A stretch of DNA of 64,000 bases from the NCBI GenBank assembly GCA_003586115.2, contig QVOM02000001.1, positions 17,249,291-17,313,290 on the forward strand. Reading direction: 5' to 3'. The stretch's first letter is position 1. The number at the start of each line of letters is the position of its first letter. The stretch is from Salvator merianae (taxonomy: Eukaryota > Chordata > Lepidosauria > Squamata > Teiidae). The notes under the pieces were generated by a model. It was not told where the DNA came from. It ran no database searches and saw only the letters and a program-made list of their open reading frames with translations. Of this stretch, positions 56,133 through 64,000 are shown piece by piece. The translations under genes and the position numbers were made by a program.

Positions 56133-56495
56133 CAGCCAGCATAGTATAATGGCTCAGGTGCTGAATCAGAATCCAAGGCTTCCTCCAGACATTGCTTACT
56201 TATTCCGTTACATTTGGATATTCCGGAATAAAGCATGGATAGCCTGGAATATCCATGCTTTATTCCAGAATATCCAAATATAGCGGAATAGGTAAGCAAC
56301 ATCTGGATGCAGTCCAAGGGTTTTCTGGGTTTGAATCCCCACTCAGCCACCAAAGCTCAGTAGGTGACTCAGGGCTGGGCACTGCCTCTAAATCTAACTC
56401 ATCCTCACAGGGCTACGGTGAAAATAAAATGGAGATTTAAGCTGTCTTGGGCTCTTTGGGGAAAAGGTGGGCTATAAATGCCATACATTAATCAA
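56133..56495 (+). mobile_element. Sauria-type SINE interrupted by a MITE
   Basis: GCCAGCATAGTATAATGGCTCAGGTGC is the tRNA-like head. After the insertion, GGGTTTGAATCCCCACTCAGCC is the B box, followed by TAGGTGACTCAGGGCTGGGC, ACTCATCCTCACAGGGCTACGGTGA and GGGGAAAAGGTGGGCTATAAATGCC. This is the most complete SINE in the window. Confidence 0.85.
56179..56312. mobile_element. 134-bp hairpin MITE nested in the SINE
   Basis: Starts CTTCCTCCAGACATTGCTTAC and ends GTAAGCAACATCTGGATGCAG. The arms pair along nearly the whole length, via TTATTCCG-TTACATTTGGATATTCC and GAATATCCAAATATAGCGGAATA. It is flanked by a 7-bp duplication TCCAAGG (56,172-56,178; 56,313-56,319). The ends resemble those of the compound-hairpin family. 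Confidence 0.88.
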
Positions 56496-56499
56496 TAAC

Positions 56500-57475
56500 T
56501 ATCTGGAAGGTATCTAGATAGCGATCAATGGGATAATGATATACCTGCACTGGGTTTCTCTCTTAGGTTCACACTGGGCTGCTGGTTCAGGAGCCTGTCT
56601 ACTAGAAGGCCATGCCTCCTAGTAGAATGCCGTGTCCACATGGGATGTGGCATTACACCAGGCTTCAGTGAGAAAATGGCACCAAAGCAACTCCAACAGG
56701 AGCTTTGAGCCGGTCTCCAGGTAGTAAACCAGCCCAGTGCTCATGTGCAGACAACAGCAAACAGCTGGGCTGATCTACAGGGCACAAGGATCCTAGCACC
56801 ATTTTGCTGGGCTTCCGGAAGGGGCCCAAGAAGTATACCACTTCTGGGCACCAGGCTAAAAGAGCCCTGGCCAAAAACTCTGGAGGCTGGGAGCTCGAAA
56901 TGGGATGCCATAACACCGACGGGGCTTGGCCCACACTGCCAGCTGCTCCTTCGGTCTCAGGATAACCTGCGCTGTACAGAAGTTCCCTAACTCGCCAAGG
57001 TGAAACTGCACAAGAGGTTATTTACACCTTATTACAGTAAGCAATTGTGTAGAAAGCTTGTTGCAAGCAAATTACAGGAGAGAGGAGGGCACATCTCCTT
57101 ATAGGATCTTGGCATGGGATTAAGGAGCTTTAATCCTTAACCTCTCTTTCAAGGTGCTCACCCAGACGAACATCCTCTTGCTTGAAATTTAATTTTTTTT
57201 AAAAAATCACTCATGCATTTGCCAGTCCAGTAAAGGCCATCTCACCTAATCTGACCTGAAGTGCACCCAGACTGCTCCCGAAACCAACGTGCTGTTAATT
57301 CCTCGTCTGCACACAAGGGGCTAGCAGGAGTTACAGACTCAGTAACAGCTGCACCATTATGCAAGGTTATGATGTAACAAAACCCCATTGACCATGCCAA
57401 CAGGAAGTAATGCTTTGATGCCAGCAGGCAGTGGCATCAACTGCTAAATTGGTCTTCCCCAGCCCAGTTCTGCTA
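56500..57475. other. Unclassified sequence
   Basis: 56,560-56,960 has a small GCTGGTTC/AGTAG-type inverted segment (TACTAGAAGGC / GCCTCCTAGTA) that suggests another decayed MITE. Nothing firm. Confidence 0.3.
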
Positions 57476-57477
57476 TC

Positions 57478-57575
57478 TTCCAGATGCTGTTTGGACTCTA
57501 ACACTCATCATCCCTGATGACTGGCTGGGGCTGTCAGGAATTGAAGGCCATGAGCAACATCTGGAGAGCACCAGG
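57478..57575. repeat. Degraded interspersed palindromic repeat
   Basis: TTCCAGATGCTGTTTGGACTC, CATCATCCCTGATGACTGGCTGGGGC and GAGCAACATCTGGAGAGCACC follow the order of the GGCTGGACTACA-type repeat at 31,040. Confidence 0.6.
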
Positions 57576-57831
57576 TCTGGGAAGATTTCTCTAGAGATTA
57601 CCTCCAGAATCCCAGCTGTATACTTTTTCACTCTCCCACAGTATGATGGACAGTAAATTCCATCCAGTTGCAGAGGCACTTTCTATTTTAATTATTTCAC
57701 AACTATCTCAATGCTTGTAAACTACAGTGTCCAATGTGTCACAGTATCCCTAACAAAGTATTTTTATGACCAGTAAAACAATGCACAACTGTGGTGGGAT
57801 TTTTTCAAGCCCCCTTCCTTAATGCAATTTT

Positions 57832-57937
57832 GGCCGCGTTCCGACACGGCATTTAATCAGTTTACAGGCTGTCTTCAGTTCCCGCTGGCCCGACATGAAC
57901 CTGCCGTTCCGTAGTTTTTCTGGACTAAATTGGCGAA
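57832..57937 (+). promoter_or_regulatory. Duplicated conserved element, copy 2
   Basis: Aligns to the reverse complement of 10,284-10,389 with 96 of 106 positions identical and no gap. The identical core of 40 bases is 57,848-57,887. The homeodomain-like pair here reads ATTTAATC and GACTAAAT, so one arm of the inverted pair in copy 1 has changed. Further CpG-rich unique sequence follows to about 58,020 (AAATCCGGAC, GCCGTTCCGGATCGC), not shared with copy 1. Confidence 0.8.
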
Positions 57938-58019
57938 ATCCGGACTACTTTGTATTCGGATTTAATGAGTTCTCAAGCCGTTCCGGATCGCTAGTGCGCT
58001 TTACTTTGCGATGTGGGAA

Positions 58020-58535
58020 TGGGGAAGGAGACTGTTTGGGAGGGACCATACTTTTTGGGGGGCGTGCAGAGGGAGGGATCCCCATTTTGTGCCATCCAAT
58101 GACAGACTTTGTGGGTGGGCAGGAAGCGCAGTAGTTTCCCCTGCCTCCATTATCCCCCCTTCCGTCGCTGCCAGGGGAAAAGAAACCGTCCTCCTTTTTA
58201 CTTTGCTAAGCTGCGTTCCTTTCTTTATTTATCCCTCATTCAACACTGCCAGGAAGAAATTAAAGGCTTCCTCCACTTCCGTCTGCTCTTTAAACCAAAA
58301 AATAAACTGCGCCTGTTTGGGGTTGCAGTCCTCTTGCCCCAACAAAGAACCCACTCAAGATGAGTTTTGCCGTCAGCAGCACACAGCTACACAGCGGGGA
58401 CACATGCCGCTGTGGATGTCTCGGGGGGAGATGAGCCAGAGTCCATTTGCTGGTGATGAACTGCACTATCAAGATAATAGAGCCCCCCCACATTCCCTCC
58501 CGTTTCCCCTTCGTCACAGACCTCTCCCTGCTTTT
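58020..58535. other. Unclassified sequence next to CNE copy 2
   Basis: Non-repetitive. The 207-residue plus frame at 58,011-58,634 has no recognisable domain and no good start context, so it is not called as a gene. Confidence 0.35.
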
Positions 58536-58539
58536 GCAC

Positions 58540-59045
58540 TACTTTTAAATTGTGCAATTGCGCAAAAGTGCACTTGCAAAGGAGCAGAAATTGCCATCAG
58601 CCCTTTAAAAAGCTTAATTGTGTGGTACACATAGTTTTAAAGTTCTGCTTGTGTAGATAGAGGCTATAGTGGGGAGACGGAGCAAATGGCGAATGACTAG
58701 TAACGCTGCCAAGTGAATCCATGTTCTGAGGCAGCAGCGGGGACATACGGAGAGCGGAGCTTGAATTTCCCGCCCCTGTGATGTCAAGATTTGAATGTTG
58801 GGACGGCAGCCAATCACTGACTGCACAGGGGGGAGAATTTGACGAGGGGTGGAGGCAGAAAAGGTACTGTATCTCCGTGCCAAGCACGGGAAATATCAGT
58901 GTGGGAACGAGCAAGTATGAATTGAATCCGTGTTAAACTGTAACTATGGGAACGATGAGAAGACAAATTCAGTCCTTGTACTCTTCTGATACGGATTAAA
59001 TTTACGATGTCGGACCACAGCCTTTGTGTTACCAACCCAGACAAG
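58540..59045. promoter_or_regulatory. Candidate conserved non-coding block
   Basis: Non-repetitive. Contains a TTGTGCAATTGCGCAA palindrome-like site (58,551-58,566), AGCTTAATTGTG, GCAGCCAATCACTG (a CCAAT word) and ATACGGATTAAATTTACGATGTCGG. CpGs persist throughout. Inference from texture. Confidence 0.45.
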
Positions 59046-59294
59046 CAAATTTGTACTAAAAGAAAGGATGCAAAAGGCACCTTTCAGCAGCATTTGCCTC
59101 CAAGTATGAATCACACAAATCATAAGAATTTGGAATGTCCCATGGGTGTTGCTTGTGCAAGTGTCATGCGAAATTCCCAAATGACAAACCATGAACTTTA
59201 CAAATTTGAGTGCAAATTGCCCAAACTGTGACTAACATTGAACTAGGGCCCCATGTTCAAATGTTTCTACATATTTCTGCAGTTATATCCTTAT

Positions 59295-59520
59295 TTTCTC
59301 ACTAAGGCACTCAGGGCTGCAAACTCTCTTGTCTCTGTTATCTTCATGGCACCCTGGGCTCAGAGTCACCCAATGAGCCTCATGAAATTCCCTGTGTGAA
59401 TGGCACCAAATCTGTATCTCTTAGCCTAAGCAACCACACAGGGCTGTTGTGAAGATAAAGCCAGGAGACCAACCTCTGGTTAAACATTGCGCAAACTGAA
59501 CACTGTACGAATCTTGGTAC
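59295..59520 (+). mobile_element. Sauria-type SINE, 3' part
   Basis: GCTCAGAGTCACCCAATGAGCC, CTCTTAGCCTAAGCAACCACACAGGGCTGTTGTGAAGATAAA and a decayed tail. The head is not recognisable. Confidence 0.6.
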
Positions 59521-59888
59521 TGAGCCATAGGATGGGAAATCTACTGTTTCCCCGTATATTCCGACCTTCCCAAGCTCAAAATCCTTGCGCTTGGGCTTGG
59601 CAGCAACTCTGGTAAAAACAGACGGGGCTTACTTCCAACCCAAGTAAGCGTATTCAGATGATCAGGGCTGCTTCTATGCGCCGCGGCCCCAAAACGATAC
59701 GTATTATACATCTACGCCAGGCGGCTCTGCCAGTTTTCTCTGACTTCCACAAAAACCGCCTGGAAGCCCTCGCTTTGCCTGCAGTACCACCACCTCCCAG
59801 GAGATGGAGATGCCTTAGGTTCGGGAGGTGCGTGAAAGACGCTCTAGCTTCCGTACTCAAAAGCTTTTCCGGACGCCTAAAGGATGTT

Positions 59889-59919
59889 GCGTCATTCATT
59901 TTCTGCTGACGCATGCGCA
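59889..59919. promoter_or_regulatory. NRF1-like and CRE/ATF-like sites
   Basis: GACGCATGCGCA (59,908-59,919) matches the palindromic NRF1 consensus (YGCGCAYGCGCR) at nearly every position. TTGCGTCATTC at about 59,887-59,897 resembles an ATF/CRE half site. An ETS-like TTTTCCGGA lies just upstream at about 59,864-59,872. Confidence 0.55.
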
Positions 59920-59962
59920 AAAGACAGCCCTTCTCTTGGTGTCCTTCCCCCTAGAGCAGCAG
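59920..59962 (+). other. Possible non-coding first exon end with splice donor
   Basis: GAGCAGCAG|GTAGGG at 59,954-59,968 is a plausible splice donor, 45 bp after the NRF1-like site. It would give a short non-coding first exon on the plus strand. No matching acceptor or coding exon is identified to 64,000. Confidence 0.25.
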
Positions 59963-60205
59963 GTAGGGTCGGGGAGAGTCCACGTTGGAACAAGCTCGGG
60001 AGGTTTTTCTTTCTCTTCCGTTATCTAGCCGCGCGACCCTTCCTTTTTGCCTTTTTCTCTTTCTCCTTAACCCTCACACTTTCCAGCCTTAAGGGGGGAG
60101 CATGAAAGGGTCCCCTTGACAGGCGCATGCTATAGTGGCGGGCAAGGGGCGGGGCCTGCAAGGGGCGGGGCCATCCTTCGTGGGAACATGGGCGGGGCTA
60201 AAACT

Positions 60206-60900
60206 CAGGGTTATTTCTCTGCCCTGTGCCGGTGGTCCCTCTGCTGCAATTGTGTTCTTATGGTGGATGCGTTGCAGGCTTCATGCATCTACGAAAGAAA
60301 GCTTTCCAAAATGTTTGCTTCAGTAAAGTTCTTAATCTTTAAGATGTCGGTAGGCTTGCCAGTTCACACGTATTCATTTTTGCATTTTGCCTTTTCCCCA
60401 TACAGCTCAGTCTGGCACCGTCCCAGGTGCCTCCATGGGCAAGTAAGGATGTGAATCCTGACCTGGACTGTTAAGTCCTCGTCTAGTATTCCAGCTCCTA
60501 CGTCTTGTTGGCTCTCACTCTGCATTATATTTTTGCCTGCGCTTTCTTCTCTTCTCAAGGCCAGCGCTGCTGGGAGATTGCAAACAGAGCAAGCTGTGTG
60601 CTCGAATTCTGCTTGTCATTGTGAGAGCAGAGCAAACTGCTGGACCACCTGTGGCAGGGGTCCGGGCCAGTGGGGGATTTCCTATGTACCTCTCTACCTT
60701 TCCCCATTCTTCTCTGTGACTATTTATTGTGGCAACTTTAAAGGTAGGAAGAAATTGAGCAGCTGATGCTTTCTTTAGACAGAGGAAGGCTCACTGTGTA
60801 TCTGCTGCTGTAAAAAAGCAAATGATGGGATCAAAAGAGGTGGCAGTGTGAAGTGCTACAGGAGCCACTCTTTTTCTGTTGGATTAATGGCCGTTAGGAT
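60206..60900. other. Unclassified, downstream of the CpG island
   Basis: No gene or assigned repeat. Would be the first intron if the splice donor at 59,963 is real. Confidence 0.35.
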
Positions 60901-60904
60901 TTGC

Positions 60905-61010
60905 AAGTGTGGGTTTGAATCCCAGGTCAGCTAGCAGCTCAACTAGTTCTCACATTCCCTTTCTTCTCTTGTAAGTCTGAGGAACTTAACAACATTTTTG
61001 TTTTGATAAA
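60905..61010 (+). mobile_element. tRNA-derived SINE fragment
   Basis: GTGTGGGTTTGAATCCCAGGTCAGC (60,909-60,932) holds a clear B box. The head and tail are decayed. Confidence 0.5.
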
Positions 61011-64000
61011 CAAAGACAAGCATCACATGCAGTACAAACATCTAGCCTTAGAATTTAATAGCCAGGCGTGCACAACAGCTGGAAGGCTTATTAATTAGAG
61101 TCTGTTCTTGATACTGAGATCTCATTTTCCCATCCACCAATCCTAATCTTCAATTTTGAATAAAGAGGGAGCAGCTTCCTTTAATATGCAGTGGCTTTAA
61201 TTCAACACAAGAGAAGGAATCACAAGTCTATGTTTTGCTCTACCCTGTGCAAATGGGGTGGGGTAGGGATTGCCAAATTCATGAATTTTCTGCTTGAGGT
61301 TAAAATTCAAAAGAGAGACGGGGTGAGAGTGTTAACTGGACTGAGGTTAGGTAAGAATGAGGGACAGAAAATGCAAGTGAGAATAGTACAAGTGAGAGCC
61401 TATTGGAGGGTGCTAGACATTTTCCTTATCCAACAACATTTGATGCTAGACTCTGGATGAGCTCCCTCTGGATTAGAAGGGGGCTGCCCACACCTATCCT
61501 CCTTTTGCCAGTTGGTAATCTAATTTTAATGGCAGCGTTCTTTCTTTGACTGTCTCCGTATAAAGTCCCATAGGAGGCACCAGAAACATGTGTGACTGAA
61601 ATGGCCAAATATCTACAATGAATTAGAATATAGAGATGGAAAGGAGCATTTAAACCATCAATTTTTGTTCGTTAACAGTCTAATGACAGTTAAATAAAAT
61701 TGAATTGTTATTTTATTTCTCCAAGAGACTTACAATGGACCTTTACAGTTTAGTAAGTAAAATCGTGCTCAAATCTAACACAAAGAACAGAACTAGCATG
61801 GTGTTTTAATGGCACCAGGATCATTCAGGTGGTACTTTCAACCCCTTTCCTTGGTCTTCTCTGGTGCTTTCCTTTGATTTTTGCTTCCTGTAGTTTTGTA
61901 TTTTCTCAGGCAATACAAGGGGAATGAACTGCTTGAATGCAGAAGCCTATAATCAAGGCAAGTTTCTTTGCCAACTTTTGGCATTTAGGTATCTATCAGG
62001 ATTATTATAGACCAGCGATTCATCTCATGGTCCCCTCTCTGAGATGAGTACCCCTGCCTGGTAGATGGCTGTGCATTTGAATTTAATGTGAACAGCTTTA
62101 GAATAAGGGTAGCTAATATCTACACCACTAGATGCAGACAGATCACAGCTTCCATCATTCTGTGCCCGGAATTGTATGAACTGTGGCTTATGAAGTGGTA
62201 GTTCAGCAACTACTTGTGGGACCACATGCCAGTAACTCCACTGTATAATAACAGTGACAGGTAAAGAGGTTCTGTGCCAGATGTTACAGAATTTACCATT
62301 TTAAGTCAGCAAGGGAGATGTATGTAAGTCAGCAAGGCAGAGTAAAGCTGAAGCAAGAAAATAAATCAACTGTGTGAGCCATTATAAGTGGAGAACACAG
62401 GCACAAAACTTACAGGGCTTGCTCTAGGATGCTTGGAGTGATAATGAGACAGTAAACTATAAAGTAGTCCGATACTGCATTTAGCTATAAGTTGATCACA
62501 TTGTGAACTGCAAGCTGTTAGGCTGTGCCACTGTTAAGTAATTGCCCTGAATATCTGAGGGGCATTTTCTTTCTCTTCAAGAAACAAGTACTTTTTTAAA
62601 AGTTCCTAATGCTTAATGCATTGAAATCTTCGCTTCATTCCTACAGCTAAACTATTATGGTTATAGGAGCAGGCTAGGCTGCTTTTCTGGTGTGTGTGCA
62701 TCCAACACTTTCATGGGTTGTACTGGCATGGGCAACTTTGTATGGGTTTCCCTAATGCCCATGTGTGCTGTCTTGTGGCTAACACAAAATTCTCATAAAC
62801 TAGCTTTAAGAAAAAAAACAATCTTGGTTACCTCACCTGCAATGTTTTAAAGAGCAAGTTAAATAGGAAGCCTTGTCAGATTGTGGCAAAGGAAAAATAG
62901 TTAGCTCGTGTAGCTGATAAGAATTCTGAACTACATGCAGTAAAGTCTGCCAAAGAGAAGCACTCCAGAAGCCTGTACAAGATTTGATGGCTGTACATGA
63001 AAGAGCTTGATTTGGGCAAAGAATCAAAAGGAAAATGGCCATAGGAAAAATAGAAATACCACCATGGGACTGATCTGCCATCACGGCATAAAATGCTTTA
63101 AGAGCTTGTAAGAATTAGTGAATGTTACTAGACAACTTGTAAGAACCAGTGGGTGTTATTGAAGGTTCAAAAAAGTTTCAAAAGCCAGGGAATTACTTGG
63201 CTTGTATAAAGCTCAGAGTGGGTACCTCTTTTCTCCATGGGATTCATTGTAAGATTAACTCTATCTGAGCCAGGGTCCCATCACACCTGGATGCCACTGG
63301 ACAGTTCATTAGAGCTACTAATAATCAAAGCTAAGAGGATCTCCATAGGATTTTGAGACATTTAATAATCATAAGGTCATTCTGATTTGTGTATTTTCCT
63401 TTAATGGGCTCTTAAATCACAGTTGGTTTAACCCTCTGTTGATAGAACAGGTCATGCCTGAGGCAAAATGTGTTACAGACTACATTCTAGAGATAAAGAG
63501 AGGAAAATAGGAGGAAAGGAGTTGTAATAATTGTACATCCACGAAGCATTTCTTCTATTTTCTTTTGCATATGAGTCACCATCTTTTGTGCTTGTTATAC
63601 ACATTAGAGCTATTTCTTATTTTAGAGGAAGTGTGCAGTGTAGTCTTAGGGAATTTTTGCCATTTCACAAAGGAAATGGAGGATCCTGCATTTTAACATA
63701 CCACCATATTAAAATTGCAAATGTGCTGTTAACAAAACTCAGATGAATTCCTGATTGGCTTCTTTTCAGTCATGTTAATTTTCCATTTGCAGAGAATCTT
63801 TCGCCATGGGGAGCAATCAAAAAAGAGTCTGTCACTTTTACTTTGAAAAAGCATACAGAGGGACACTATAGGCCATCAAGCTGGAGAAGGCAGGGTTAAA
63901 TTAGCCTTTGATTTTTTTCTCACAGTAAACACAGAAATGCCAACCATTATCCTTTCTTGTGAAAGTTTCTGTACATATATTGGTTCATATTGGTTTGTGT
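61011..64000. other. Unclassified non-coding sequence
   Basis: AT-rich, no gene. A region at 62,000-62,240 (CTCATGGTCCCCTCTCTGAGATGAG; AGTTCAGCAACTACTTGTGGGACC) has the look of a decayed DNA transposon but is not assigned. No exon with good splice context was found. Confidence 0.4.

Larger units (their letters stand above)
59645..60205. promoter_or_regulatory. CpG island, promoter-like
   Basis: About 26 CpGs fall in the 430 bp from 59,645 to 60,075, far denser than the surrounding sequence, followed by three GC boxes (GGGGCGGGG-type at 60,145-60,154, 60,161-60,170 and 60,189-60,198). An NRF1-like site lies centrally. No TATA box or protein start is clear. This is the best candidate for a gene's transcription start in the window. 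Direction is uncertain. Confidence 0.7.

Noticed and set aside
58011..58634. 207-residue open frame, the longest in the window
   Set aside because: No recognisable domain and biased, low-information composition. It lies in CpG-retaining non-coding sequence between CNE-like blocks, with no splice context that would make it an exon.

Overview
The window looks like nuclear DNA from a vertebrate, most likely a squamate reptile (a lizard or relative). The call rests on the repeats: L2-clade LINE copies with typical reptilian 3' ends, tRNA-derived SINEs that resemble the Sauria type, a CR1-like high-copy repeat, and many short non-autonomous hAT-type DNA transposons. I recognise no intact protein-coding gene, tRNA or rRNA gene, or CRISPR array. 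The longer open frames fall in transposon hairpins, CpG-rich unique DNA or LINE remnants. It reads as a gene desert, or as the inside or edge of a large gene, with one promoter-like CpG island near the right end.

Layout: 1-8 kb holds LINE and DNA-transposon debris, with a decayed L2 element on the minus strand at 3.4-5.5 kb. 8.9-10.5 kb is unique, partly CpG-rich sequence with a probable conserved non-coding element (CNE) and the first copy of a duplicated element. 10.5-30 kb is mostly decayed repeats, including a solo LTR with perfect target-site duplications and several dated-by-TSD hAT insertions. 30.6-30.95 kb is a second CNE-like block. 31-49 kb is dense in DNA transposons, some nested, plus an L2 copy split by two insertions. 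49.6-59.1 kb has three further CNE-like blocks, including the second copy of the duplicated element. 59.6-60.2 kb is a CpG island with NRF1-like and GC-box motifs. 60.2-64 kb is mostly unclassified.

The most notable observation is a 106-bp sequence present twice in inverted orientation, at 10,284-10,389 and 57,832-57,937. The copies differ at 10 of 106 positions with no gap and share a 40-base identical core. Neither lies in a recognisable transposon, and both sit in CpG-retaining unique sequence next to other CNE-like DNA. This fits a local (cis) duplicated enhancer-like CNE, as known around developmental transcription-factor genes, though the target gene cannot be named from here.

A second theme is hairpin-forming DNA transposons. 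Seven elements have 7-10 bp direct repeats at their ends that can be read off directly, and six or seven copies of a compound multi-hairpin element share the ends CTGCCTCCAGATG / CATCTGGAGGCAG.

All coordinates were read by eye. Repeat family names are assignments from memory of family features, not database matches. CNE calls are inferences until tested by cross-species alignment.
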